DNA from: CAYRFF01 sp964436125 | GTDB taxonomy: Bacteria > Bacteroidota > Bacteroidia > Chitinophagales > Saprospiraceae | Direction: 5' to 3' | DNA: 12,135 bases | Assembly (NCBI GenBank): GCA_964436125.1 | Contig: CAYTBT010000058.1 | Location: 1 to 12,135, forward strand | Shown here: one piece after another, positions 1-6,586 of the stretch | Position numbering within the stretch: position 1 is the stretch's first letter | Layout: each line of letters starts with the position of its first letter | Translations under genes and position numbers: made by a program | The notes under the pieces: generated by a model | The model's input: the letters and a program-made list of their open reading frames with translations, nothing else | Told to the model about the DNA's origin: nothing | Databases searched by the model: none

Positions 1-29
1 GCATAGAAAAAAATAAATACGAGAAAGCA

Positions 30-61
30 TTTGACTGGGAAGTAAAACTTTTTTATCTTTG
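30..61 (+). promoter_or_regulatory. Bacteroidota-type promoter of rplY
   Basis: TTTG at 30-33 and TATCTTTG at 54-61 are separated by 20 bases. This matches the known Bacteroidota consensus (TTTG, 19-21 bases, TAnnTTTG) exactly in both boxes. Transcription would begin near 67-69, leaving a leader of about 40 bases before the rplY ATG. The match is read directly; use of the promoter is inferred. Confidence 0.7.
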
Positions 62-106
62 CGTTCCATTTCTGAAAAGCAGAGTATGCATAACGAAGAA
101 TAAATC

Positions 107-769
107 ATGGAAGTAGTAAAAATAAAAGCAGAGAAGAGAGAAAACTTTGGGAAAGGTGCATCTGGCAGATTGAGGAGAGAAGGCCTTATCCCCGGAGTTG
201 TATATGGTGGAGGTGAAGTAACTCACTTCATTGCCGAGCCGCTTCAGTTTCGCGACTTGATATACACACCTATGTTGAAGATATGCGAGATAGATATCGA
301 TGGCAAGACCTACCGCTGCATTGTAAAAGATGCACAATTTCACCCGGTGACGGATGACTTACAGCATATCGATCTTCAACATTTGATTGAAGGGAATAAA
401 CTTGATGCTGCCGTTCCATTGAGGACCATAGGAACTCCTGAAGGACTACAACAAGGAGGTAAATTGATTCAGAAAGTACGGAAGATAAAAATCCGTACAA
501 CGCCGGAGTACCTCGTCGATGAGCTCACCGTAAATGTAGAGCATCTCGACTTTAAAGAAAGTGTAAGAATCATTGATATAAATCTTCCTGAAGGTGTCCA
601 GATAAGACAGAACGATCAATTGCCTATCGCCACAGTTGATATGCCGCGTGTCCTCAGAATGCCTAAACTTGAAGTTGAAGAAGGTGTGGAAGGAGAAGAT
701 ATGGATGAAGAAGGTGAAGAAAGCGCTGAAGAGGGCGATAGCACGGAAGAAGATCAAGGCACTGAATAA
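107..769 (+). CDS. rplY: 50S ribosomal protein L25 (Ctc/TL5 long form)
   Basis: L25 binds 5S rRNA in the large ribosomal subunit; the long form is also called general stress protein Ctc. The 220-residue product has the N-terminal 5S-binding beta-barrel at about 1-93, with the family pattern RxxFGKGASGRLRREGLIPGVVYG and FHPVTDDLQHIDLQHL. The TL5-type C-terminal domain follows at about 95-185. Residues 189-220 form an acidic tail rich in Glu and Asp, a common end for Bacteroidota L25 and probably disordered. The ATG at 107 lies about 40 bases downstream of a consensus promoter, and the protein starts in the usual place. The gene is probably transcribed alone, because a terminator at 858-892 precedes tgt. 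Nothing appears truncated. Confidence 0.96.
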   Translation: MEVVKIKAEKRENFGKGASGRLRREGLIPGVVYGGGEVTHFIAEPLQFRDLIYTPMLKICEIDIDGKTYRCIVKDAQFHPVTDDLQHIDLQHLIEGNKLDAAVPLRTIGTPEGLQQGGKLIQKVRKIKIRTTPEYLVDELTVNVEHLDFKESVRIIDINLPEGVQIRQNDQLPIATVDMPRVLRMPKLEVEEGVEGEDMDEEGEESAEEGDSTEEDQGTE

Positions 770-777
770 ATCTATTG

Positions 778-830
778 TAGCGATAAGTGTGGAAAAGTTT
801 ATTTGCCGAAAGGCAAAGGACTTATCGATA
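778..830 (+). ncRNA. Nested stem-loop with GNRA tetraloop in the rplY 3' UTR / tgt leader
   Basis: CGATAAGT (781-788) pairs perfectly with ACTTATCG (820-827), and two more pairs are possible beyond a single mismatch. Inside it TTTGCC (802-807) pairs with GGCAAA (812-817) around a GAAA tetraloop (808-811). The 14-base left and 3-base right internal segments give an asymmetric internal loop. The pairing is visible in the sequence. Whether it is a stable RNA, a processed 3'-UTR sRNA or a regulatory leader is not known. It matches no RNA family that I recognise. Confidence 0.4.
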
Positions 831-857
831 TAAATTACAGTGAATATTATAGAAGAG

Positions 858-892
858 AAGCTAATCAATGCACTTATTGATTGGCTTTTTTT
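858..892 (+). terminator. Intrinsic terminator between rplY and tgt
   Basis: A 12-pair stem joins 858-869 (AAGCTAATCAAT) with 876-887 (ATTGATTGGCTT), with one G-T wobble and a 6-base loop GCACTT. The T-run at 886-892 follows at once. This is a textbook rho-independent terminator for rplY. It ends only 12 bases before the tgt ATG, so it could also act as an attenuator in the tgt leader. Confidence 0.85.
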
Positions 893-904
893 ATTATTGT
901 GAAG

Positions 905-2035
905 ATGAAGTTTACAATTGAGCAATCCGACAATCAATCACGGGCTCGAGCAGGGAGAATTCAGCTCGGACATGGAGAGATATTGACGCCTGTCTTTATG
1001 CCTGTAGGTACGCTGGGGACGGTTAAGGCCGTATCTCAGACCGTTTTAAAAAGGGATATTCATGCACAGATAATCCTAGGGAACACATATCATCTTTATA
1101 TGCGTCCCGGAATCGATATTATTCATCAAGCGGGCGGTTTACATAAATTTATTTCGTGGGACAAACCTATATTGACCGATAGTGGTGGATATCAGGTGTA
1201 TTCTCTTGCTCATCGGAGGAAGCTCAAGGAGGAAGGAGTGACCTTCCGGTCTCATATCGATGGTAGCAAGCATTTCTTCAGCCCTGAGAAAGTGATAGAC
1301 ATAGAGCGGAAAATCGGAGCGGATATCATTATGGCATTTGATGAATGTACACCTTATCCCTGTGAATATGCTTACGCAAATGAGAGCATGAAGCTCACGC
1401 ATCGCTGGCTGGACAGATGCTTAAAACAACTAGAAGAAAGTGAAGCACTGTATGGCTATGAACAAGTATTTGCCCCGATTGTGCAAGGCAGCACTTACCT
1501 GGATCTACGGAGGCAATCCGCCGATTATATCGCTTCCAAGGGAGCCCAAATCAATGCCATAGGTGGCTTATCTGTCGGTGAGCCACATGACACAATGTAT
1601 GAAATACTCGAGGTAGTGAACGATATTTTGCCTACGGAAAACCCACGATACCTCATGGGAGTGGGAACGCCTGCCAATCTCCTTGAATCCATATCCCGCG
1701 GTGTCGATATGCTCGATTGTGTTCTCCCTACGCGCAATGCCAGACACGGCCTTATTTACACTTATGAAGGTCGGATTAACATAAAAAATGCCAAGTGGAA
1801 AGACGATTTCTCCCCACTCGATGAATCGGTCGGCTATTATGCGAGTAAAAAGTACAGCAAGGCCTATCTCAGGCATCTTTTTCAAGTGAATGAATACCTC
1901 GGAATGCAGATAGCTTCAGAGCACAATCTCTATTTTTACCAAGACTTGATGAAAAAAGCACGCAATCATCTGCTGGAAGGGACGTTTACTGAGTGGAAAT
2001 CATCCATTATCGATAAGATACAAGAGCGCTTATAG
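905..2035 (+). CDS. tgt: Queuine/preQ1 tRNA-guanine transglycosylase, zinc-cysteine-less form
   Basis: Bacterial Tgt swaps guanine-34 for preQ1 in the anticodon of GUN tRNAs, the first tRNA-bound step of queuosine synthesis. The 376-residue product carries FMPVGTLGTVK (31-41), ILGNTYHLYMRPG (57-69), TDSGGYQV with the proton-relay Asp92, FDEC with Asp146, GGLSVGE (220-226) and VDMLDCVLPTRNARHG, where Asp271 fits the nucleophile. In the C-terminal zinc region the usual CxCxxC is replaced: the aligned residues are Val309, Tyr311 and Ser314, while the fourth ligand His340 remains. I believe this loss is common in Bacteroidota. ATG 905 is preferred to TTG 881, which lies in the terminator arm. The stop codon is followed without a gap by the permease GTG, so the two genes are probably co-transcribed. 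Confidence 0.95.
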   Translation: MKFTIEQSDNQSRARAGRIQLGHGEILTPVFMPVGTLGTVKAVSQTVLKRDIHAQIILGNTYHLYMRPGIDIIHQAGGLHKFISWDKPILTDSGGYQVYSLAHRRKLKEEGVTFRSHIDGSKHFFSPEKVIDIERKIGADIIMAFDECTPYPCEYAYANESMKLTHRWLDRCLKQLEESEALYGYEQVFAPIVQGSTYLDLRRQSADYIASKGAQINAIGGLSVGEPHDTMYEILEVVNDILPTENPRYLMGVGTPANLLESISRGVDMLDCVLPTRNARHGLIYTYEGRINIKNAKWKDDFSPLDESVGYYASKKYSKAYLRHLFQVNEYLGMQIASEHNLYFYQDLMKKARNHLLEGTFTEWKSSIIDKIQERL

Positions 2036-3118
2036 GTGAAAATTCTCGACTGGTATATCATTAAAAAATATCTAGGGACCTTTTTCTACACTGTCCTTAT
2101 CTTTACTATGGTGTCCACCGTTGTTGATTTCAGTGAAAGAGCTGAAGGATTTGTTGCCGCGCCATTGAGCTGGTGGGAAATATTTACGCAATACTACCTG
2201 AACTTTATCCCGTATATCAATAATCTGCTGTGGCCGATATTTGTGCTGATATCCGTCATTTTCTTTACGAGTAGAATGGCGAGAGATTCTGAGATTATCT
2301 CAATCTTCAATGCCGGTGTTTCATTCAGGAGACTGCTTGTACCATATATGCTATCAGCCCTTTTCCTGACGACGATTCAGCTTGTCGGAGCTCATTTTAT
2401 CGTCCCCAATGCCAATGAGGCCAAATTTAAATTTGAGAATACCTATCTCACCGACCGGCATGAACGCGGTAGGCAACGCGATGTGCATATATCAATTAAT
2501 CCACAGACCCAGGTATTTGTCCGATACTACAGCAAGAGTGATACAAGCGCACGCGATATCCGGATTGAGAAATATAGGGATAATAGGATCGTGAAAGTCA
2601 CCTCGGCTCAGCGGATGGAATGGATAGCGCCGCAGAAATGGAAAATCGAGGACTATGTCGTTCATGCCTATGATGGCCTGGATGAACAGCTGAATATCTA
2701 TCACGATTCGAGTAAAGTTGTATCGATGGATGTAGGACCGGGAGATTTTGTTCAATACGAGCATCATAAAGAATGGCTCACTTCACCCGAAATAATTGAA
2801 TATATCCGACAAGAGAAAAAACGCGGTCAAGCCAATACCGAAATCTACGAGACGGAGCTCCATCGCCGCACTGCCGATGCCATCAGTATTCTTATCCTTA
2901 CCTTGATAGGTATGACGCTCGCATCAAGGAAAGTCAGAGGCGGCGTAGGCTTGCATCTTGCCAGTGGATTTATTATCGGTGCCATTTATATATTTCTATC
3001 CAAGTTATCCGTTACACTTGCGTCAAGTGATGTTATTACTCCCGCTGTAGCAGTCTGGATTCCCAATCTGATATTTGGAATTATTTCATTTTTCTTGATT
3101 GCTAAGGCGCAGAAATAG
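2036..3118 (+). CDS. LptF/LptG (YjgP/YjgQ) family lipopolysaccharide export permease
   Basis: LptF and LptG form the membrane part of the LptB2FG ABC exporter, which lifts lipopolysaccharide out of the inner membrane and passes it to the periplasmic Lpt bridge. The 360-residue product has the family layout: three predicted membrane segments at about 12-32, 57-78 and 100-124, a periplasmic beta-rich domain at about 130-275, and three more at about 281-297, 304-324 and 336-356. The start KILDWYIIKKYLGTF and the LHRRTADAISILIL stretch before the fourth segment are typical. The start is GTG 2036, the base right after the tgt TAG, which suggests translational coupling. Sequence alone does not tell LptF from LptG; the partner subunit and LptB are not in this window. 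Confidence 0.9.
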   Translation: MKILDWYIIKKYLGTFFYTVLIFTMVSTVVDFSERAEGFVAAPLSWWEIFTQYYLNFIPYINNLLWPIFVLISVIFFTSRMARDSEIISIFNAGVSFRRLLVPYMLSALFLTTIQLVGAHFIVPNANEAKFKFENTYLTDRHERGRQRDVHISINPQTQVFVRYYSKSDTSARDIRIEKYRDNRIVKVTSAQRMEWIAPQKWKIEDYVVHAYDGLDEQLNIYHDSSKVVSMDVGPGDFVQYEHHKEWLTSPEIIEYIRQEKKRGQANTEIYETELHRRTADAISILILTLIGMTLASRKVRGGVGLHLASGFIIGAIYIFLSKLSVTLASSDVITPAVAVWIPNLIFGIISFFLIAKAQK

Positions 3119-3123
3119 TAAAC

Positions 3124-3147
3124 AACTTTCAGTATGTATTGAAAGTT
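3124..3147 (+). terminator. Hairpin after the LptF/G gene, possible terminator
   Basis: AACTTTCA (3124-3131) pairs perfectly with TGAAAGTT (3140-3147) around an 8-base loop, 5 bases after the permease stop codon. No clear T-run follows, so termination is uncertain; the hairpin may instead protect the 3' end of the tgt-permease transcript. Confidence 0.35.
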
Positions 3148-3330
3148 CTATAAATGACAATTCTATGATAAAAACAGTAAAATATTGATAATCAATTTAT
3201 AATAATTGCATTGGATGCACAGTTGTATAAATAGATTGTTAATTTGTAGGTTTTTGTTTAACCTTCATTGCATATTTGTTTAATAAATACGTATATTAGT
3301 AGCATGAAAGACCAAGGAAGTAAAACAATA

Positions 3331-3873
3331 ATGTCAGAAAGTAAATTTAACGGCAAAATCAGAGAGTTATCTCACATGCTGAATGCATTTGCTTATAATC
3401 TGACAAAAAGTAAGGACGAGGCAGAGGACTTATACCAGGAAACTGCTTACCGTGCTATTACTAACAGAGATAAGTTCCGTCCCGGCACCAATTTTAAAGC
3501 CTGGATGTTTACTATCATGAAAAACATCTTCATCAACAACTACCGCAAGAAGGTAAAGCAAAACACCATCGTCGATACAACAGAGAATCTGTATTATATC
3601 AATAGTGGTGGACCGGCAATAAACAACGATGCGGAGTCCAATATAATGGTCCAAGAACTCGAGTTGATGATTGAGGAACTGGATGAAAATACAAGAGTTC
3701 CTTTTCTCATGCACTTTGAGGGTTTTAAGTATCAGGAAATCGCCGATAAGCTTGAATTGCCACTCGGTACGGTGAAGAGTAGAATTTTCTTTGCTAGAAA
3801 AGCATTGAAAGAACTCATTAAGGAACGCTACTATAACGTTTATAAGCATAGAGAGAAAAAGCGCAGTGCTTAA
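3331..3873 (+). CDS. ECF-type RNA polymerase sigma factor
   Basis: This is a group 4 (ECF) sigma-70 family factor that would direct RNA polymerase to a dedicated promoter set. From ATG 3331 it has 180 residues. Sigma region 2 covers about 15-78, with DLYQETAYRAITNRDKF and FKAWMFTIMKNIFINNYRKK. Region 4 covers about 108-163, with a helix-turn-helix in YQEIADKLELPLGTVKSRIF. The C-terminus is basic. ATG 3331 has AGGAAG 10 bases upstream, and I recall related proteins starting near here. ATG 3304 would add nine residues and remains possible. No anti-sigma gene adjoins it, and a terminator follows, so it is probably a single-gene unit. It resembles a widely conserved Bacteroidota sigma type without a local anti-sigma partner. 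Its regulon cannot be read from the window. Confidence 0.92.
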   Translation: MSESKFNGKIRELSHMLNAFAYNLTKSKDEAEDLYQETAYRAITNRDKFRPGTNFKAWMFTIMKNIFINNYRKKVKQNTIVDTTENLYYINSGGPAINNDAESNIMVQELELMIEELDENTRVPFLMHFEGFKYQEIADKLELPLGTVKSRIFFARKALKELIKERYYNVYKHREKKRSA

Positions 3874-3875
3874 TC

Positions 3876-3889
3876 AGTGAAATTTCACT
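3876..3889. repeat. Perfect 14-base palindrome after the sigma gene
   Basis: AGTGAAATTTCACT is fully self-complementary and begins two bases after the sigma factor stop codon. It could be a dimeric protein-binding site or a short extra hairpin ahead of the terminator. No function is shown. Confidence 0.4.
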
Positions 3890-3914
3890 CTAGATCTGCT
3901 TATTTTAATGTATG

Positions 3915-3951
3915 GAGAAAGCCTTTTCTATTCAGTAGGGGAGGCTTTTTC
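3915..3951 (+). terminator. Intrinsic terminator of the sigma factor gene
   Basis: The arm 3915-3928 (GAGAAAGCC then TTTTC) pairs with 3938-3951 (GGGGA then GGCTTTTTC), giving a 14-pair stem with several G-T wobbles and a 9-base loop. The T-run lies inside the distal arm. It separates the sigma gene from mutY, so mutY must have its own start of transcription somewhere in 3952-4073. No clear promoter was recognised there. Confidence 0.75.
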
Positions 3952-4073
3952 AGTTATATAGGCATTTTCTTGTGCTAGGGCAATTAATACTTGCATTGAA
4001 GGTCATAGAATTACAAAAGCAATCCGATTAAACTCCTGAATCCGAGAATGTAGAATAAGATTCATAGCCAATA

Positions 4074-5141
4074 GTGGAAACAGAACGAGCATATATATAC
4101 GGGAAAGAAATAGTGCAATGGTATCAACGGGATTATGATGGAATGCTGCCGTGGAAGGCGACCAATGATCCTTATAAGATATGGATTTCAGAGATTATGT
4201 CTCAACAGACTAGGATAGAGCATGTGATAAAGTATTATGAAAAATTTGTGGAAGCTTTTCCCACGGTGCAAGATATGGCGGCATCGGATGAAGATACAAT
4301 CTTGTCTATGTGGTCGGGCCTTGGCTATTATAGTCGTGCAAGGAATTTATATAAAACTGCCTGTATTGTCAGTGAGAAATACGAGGGTGATTTTCCGCAG
4401 ACTTATGAAGATATCAGAGCATTGCCCGGCATAGGAGAATATACGGCGGCAGCGATTATGTCATTTGCCCACGGGGAATCTTATCCGGTCATCGATGCCA
4501 ATGTCGAGCGGATTTATGCGCGCTACAATGCTCTTGCAGGGAATTTTAAGAGAAAGGGGAAGCGCTCAGCACTTATGGCTTTCCTCCAGGAAGCAATGAA
4601 AGGCCATGCGCCCGGTGATTTTAATCAAGCGATGATGAGCTTCGGCGCACATATATGCACACCGCGGAAAGCACAGTGTGAGATATGTCCATTGAATAAG
4701 TGGTGCAGAGCCTATGAGTCCGGAACGGTACATTTATTCCCGAGCAAAAAGAAAAAAAAGCAGAGAAAACGGCGCTATTTCCATTACCTCGTCTTGCGCT
4801 ATGAGCAGGGAATATATTTGCGGAAGCGAATACATCAAGATATATGGCAGAATATGTGGGAATTTCCACAGCTTGAAGGACTGCATAGAGAAAATCTTAA
4901 GGCAGGATTAATAGAAGAATATGCTGCTTCAGCCGATGTGGAGCTGCTTCAAGAACCCACTGCTGAGTATGCACAGACCTTATCGCATCAACACATAGAA
5001 GGACAGTTTTATGTATTGGATCTCGGGGAGGAAATTCAAGGGGACGATCTCGAACTAGTGGCGATAAAAGACCTCAAGGAGAAGGCATTTCCCGGAATAA
5101 TCAGGGATTATCTGAAAAAAGAATACAATATCTTTACCTGA
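4074..5141 (+). CDS. mutY: Adenine DNA glycosylase MutY
   Basis: MutY removes adenine mispaired with 8-oxoguanine in base excision repair. The 355-residue protein has the whole family layout. The catalytic Glu40 lies in ISEIMSQQT. The helix-hairpin-helix ALPGIGEYTAAA is at 116-127, followed by catalytic Asp141 in VIDANVERIYAR. A 4Fe-4S cluster motif is formed by Cys195, Cys202, Cys205 and Cys211 (C-x6-C-x2-C-x5-C). A very basic linker (about 225-234) leads to the Nudix-like 8-oxoG recognition domain from about 235, with WEFPQLE and LSHQH (Ser304, His305), equivalent to the FSH loop. The start is GTG 4074: an in-frame TAG lies 9 bases upstream, and this start gives the expected spacing to LPWK. 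It is followed by ssb, a usual Bacteroidota neighbour. Confidence 0.96.
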   Translation: METERAYIYGKEIVQWYQRDYDGMLPWKATNDPYKIWISEIMSQQTRIEHVIKYYEKFVEAFPTVQDMAASDEDTILSMWSGLGYYSRARNLYKTACIVSEKYEGDFPQTYEDIRALPGIGEYTAAAIMSFAHGESYPVIDANVERIYARYNALAGNFKRKGKRSALMAFLQEAMKGHAPGDFNQAMMSFGAHICTPRKAQCEICPLNKWCRAYESGTVHLFPSKKKKKQRKRRYFHYLVLRYEQGIYLRKRIHQDIWQNMWEFPQLEGLHRENLKAGLIEEYAASADVELLQEPTAEYAQTLSHQHIEGQFYVLDLGEEIQGDDLELVAIKDLKEKAFPGIIRDYLKKEYNIFT

Positions 5142-5164
5142 GAGGAGAGTAAACTGTACTTTTG
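5133..5164 (+). promoter_or_regulatory. Bacteroidota-type promoter of ssb
   Basis: TACTTTTG at 5157-5164 matches the TAnnTTTG box exactly. TTTA at 5133-5136 lies 20 bases upstream and differs from TTTG at one base. The upstream box lies in the last codons of mutY. Transcription would start near 5170, giving ssb a leader of about 60 bases and expression independent of mutY. Confidence 0.6.
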
Positions 5165-5231
5165 TGTGAATGCACAGCGCAGGATTATAGCCAGTTGTAT
5201 GGTATTATTGGGAAGAGTAAACAAGATAATT

Positions 5232-5717
5232 ATGATAAATAAGGTAATTTTAATCGGAAATCTCGGACGTGATCCGGAGGTACGTACGCTGGAAAGTGGT
5301 ACTAAGGTGGCAAAGTTCCCCATCGCTACGAATGAAAATTACAAGGATAGGAGCGGTGAATGGCAACAAAGGACTGAATGGCATGATATCGTTGCCTGGA
5401 CTTATCTCGCCGATAAAGCAGAACGCTCATTGAGAAAGGGCTCTCTCGTCTATGTCGAGGGTAAATTGACCCATAGAAAATATACCGACAAGGATGGCAT
5501 CGACAGATATGTTACCGATGTGCGCGCAGCTGTGTTAAAATCGCTTGAAAGTAGATCATCTTCTCCGGGAGGCTACGATGATAGTACTTTTTCGAGTGAT
5601 GATGAACAGAGTGGGACAGATCCATTTGCAGGGAAGTTATCCGATTCAGGTAGCGGTGGAGATAGCGCCGATACTGAAGGAAGTTCTGATTCTAGTGATG
5701 ATGACCTGCCATTTTAA
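5232..5717 (+). CDS. ssb: Single-stranded DNA-binding protein
   Basis: SSB coats single-stranded DNA during replication, repair and recombination, and recruits partner proteins through its C-terminal tip. The 161-residue product begins INKVILIGNLGRDPEVR, the classical first strand of the OB fold, which runs to about residue 105 and includes WQQRTEWHDIVAW and the YVEGKLTHRKY strand. Residues 106-154 are a low-complexity Ser/Gly/Asp linker. The protein ends DDDLPF, the canonical partner-binding tip, so it is complete. ATG 5232 is chosen because the OB fold starts at residue 2. An in-frame GTG at 5166 would add 22 residues absent from the family and lies at the predicted transcription start. gldD follows, but the gldE gene usual between them is missing. 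Confidence 0.96.
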   Translation: MINKVILIGNLGRDPEVRTLESGTKVAKFPIATNENYKDRSGEWQQRTEWHDIVAWTYLADKAERSLRKGSLVYVEGKLTHRKYTDKDGIDRYVTDVRAAVLKSLESRSSSPGGYDDSTFSSDDEQSGTDPFAGKLSDSGSGGDSADTEGSSDSSDDDLPF

Positions 5718-5723
5718 GCTCAA

Positions 5724-5747
5724 GGCAAATGCCGCATATACGCAAAG
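5724..5747. repeat. Copy 1 of a paired 9-base motif element flanking gldD
   Basis: GGCAAATGC (5724-5732) is followed directly by CGCATATAC (5733-5741), then GCAAAG (5742-5747). The same two 9-base words and an AAAG recur in the same order after gldD. GAGAATG (5772-5778) and CTTAT (5790-5794) also recur downstream in both copies. It lies 6 bases after the ssb stop codon. Confidence 0.4.
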
Positions 5748-5780
5748 TCCTTCAGAGATTACAGCCCATACGAGAATGCG

Positions 5781-5821
5781 AAGTCGCGACTTATTTTTCG
5801 CCGGCATATCCGACTAATGCC
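5781..5821 (+). other. Palindrome and weak hairpin in the ssb-gldD gap
   Basis: AAGTCGCGACTT (5781-5792) is a perfect 12-base palindrome followed by ATTTTT. Just beyond it, GGCAT (5803-5807) can pair with ATGCC (5817-5821). Either could be a weak ssb terminator or a binding site. The rest of the 181-base gap shows no gene and no trace of gldE. The nearest promoter-like match before gldD is TATATTTA at 5868-5875, without a good upstream box. Confidence 0.3.
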
Positions 5822-5898
5822 ATCATTTTGTCCATTGCTGTAGGTAAAGCAACAATGAAAGAAATTCTATATTTACAGTAAATTAATTTTATTGCAGC

Positions 5899-6492
5899 AT
5901 GAAATATCTAGCCTTACTCCTGGTCTTATGCCTCTGTGCATCTTGTGGCGATACAGTTGTTTTATCACCTAAGCCGAGGGCATATCCACGGGTAGATTAC
6001 CCGGAGAAAAATTATGTTGTAGAAGAATTTGGGGATTGTCCATTTCAGGCGGAAATTCCCGATTATGGAAAGCTTACCAAGGTCGAGAAATTTAATGGTC
6101 AGATTGCCAGTAATGATTGCTGGTACGACGTTTCCTTTCCGGAGCTTAATGCCACGCTCTATTTAAGCTATGTTCCCATCACTTCCTATAAGCAATTTGA
6201 GGATTTCCGTAGCGATACATACACGATAGTACAACAGATTAACAGGAATTCAACGGGTATGATGGAGATTCCCTTCAGTAAAGGAGACGGAGTAGGAGGC
6301 ATTGTATTTGACTTTGAAGGGCCGGCCGCTTCACCCTATCAATTCTTCATCACAGACAGCTTGCATAGGAATCTCCGCGGCGCGCTGTATATCAATGCTG
6401 AAGTGCGACCTGACAGCCTGGCTCCGATTATCAACTTCCTGGAAGATGATGTAAAACATTTTATTAATACCTTTCAATGGAAAGAAAGTTAA
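5899..6492 (+). CDS. gldD: Gliding motility lipoprotein GldD
   Basis: GldD is a cell-envelope lipoprotein required for gliding in Flavobacterium; its molecular role is unclear. The 197-residue product has a lipoprotein signal peptide (KYLALLLVLCLCASC). Cys16 is the likely lipidated residue, followed by Gly-Asp; Cys rather than Leu at -3 makes the lipobox unorthodox. Family landmarks as I recall them are PKPRAYPRVDYP (25-36), CPFQAEIPDYG (47-57), LNATLYLSYVPI, and in the C-terminal half AASPYQFFITDSLHRNLRGA and RPDSLAPIINFLEDDVKHFI. The position after mutY and ssb is the usual one, but gldE is absent. A weak AT-rich hairpin (6481-6486 with 6495-6500) followed by T-rich sequence overlaps the stop codon and may end transcription. 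The other gliding and type IX secretion genes are not in this window, so motility cannot be concluded. Confidence 0.9.
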   Translation: MKYLALLLVLCLCASCGDTVVLSPKPRAYPRVDYPEKNYVVEEFGDCPFQAEIPDYGKLTKVEKFNGQIASNDCWYDVSFPELNATLYLSYVPITSYKQFEDFRSDTYTIVQQINRNSTGMMEIPFSKGDGVGGIVFDFEGPAASPYQFFITDSLHRNLRGALYINAEVRPDSLAPIINFLEDDVKHFINTFQWKES

Positions 6493-6520
6493 GATTCTTT
6501 TTATTTTTGGGCTTATTTCA

Positions 6521-6586
6521 GCATAAGACGGCAAATGCAAAGCGCATATACATCTGAATAAAACAGGAGAATGTCTACGCTTATGC
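6521..6586 (+). other. Long-range stem in the leader of the DUF819 gene
   Basis: GCATAAG (6521-6527) pairs perfectly with CTTATGC (6580-6586), and after a bulged A two more pairs form (6529-6530 with 6578-6579). The enclosed loop holds the second copy of the repeated motif pair. The structure ends 30 bases before the next ATG. The pairing is visible; function is unknown. Confidence 0.3.
6530..6551. repeat. Copy 2 of a paired 9-base motif element flanking gldD
   Basis: GGCAAATGC (6530-6538) and CGCATATAC (6543-6551) repeat the two words found at 5724-5741, here with AAAG between them rather than after. GAGAATG (6567-6573) and CTTAT (6580-6584) follow in the same order as in copy 1. It lies 37 bases after the gldD stop codon. 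Confidence 0.4.

Noticed and set aside
770..904. A known class I preQ1 riboswitch before tgt
   Set aside because: The compact class I pattern (a short G-C hairpin with a CUA-type core and an A-rich tail pairing into its loop) is not present. The stems seen are differently arranged, so only an unnamed structure is reported.
881..904. An N-terminal extension of Tgt from TTG 881
   Set aside because: The TTG lies in the right arm of the terminator hairpin, and the extra eight residues have no counterpart in the family. ATG 905 gives the usual start.
446..937. A 163-codon open frame on the - strand over rplY
   Set aside because: It is antisense to the clear L25 gene, and its protein is low-complexity and rich in Ile, Phe and Ser, as expected for the reverse of an acidic tail.
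3268..3330. Longer sigma factor starts at TTG 3268 or ATG 3304
   Set aside because: The TTG extension has no resemblance to the family. ATG 3304 is possible, but ATG 3331 has the better upstream AGGAAG and fits the remembered family start.
5166..5231. SSB starting at GTG 5166
   Set aside because: It lies at the predicted transcription start, and the 22 added residues precede the OB fold, which normally begins at residue 2.
6502..6509. TATTTTTG as a promoter box for the DUF819 gene
   Set aside because: The box matches TAnnTTTG, but no TTTG-like element lies 19-21 bases upstream, and the T-rich stretch is equally explained as a weak terminator after gldD.
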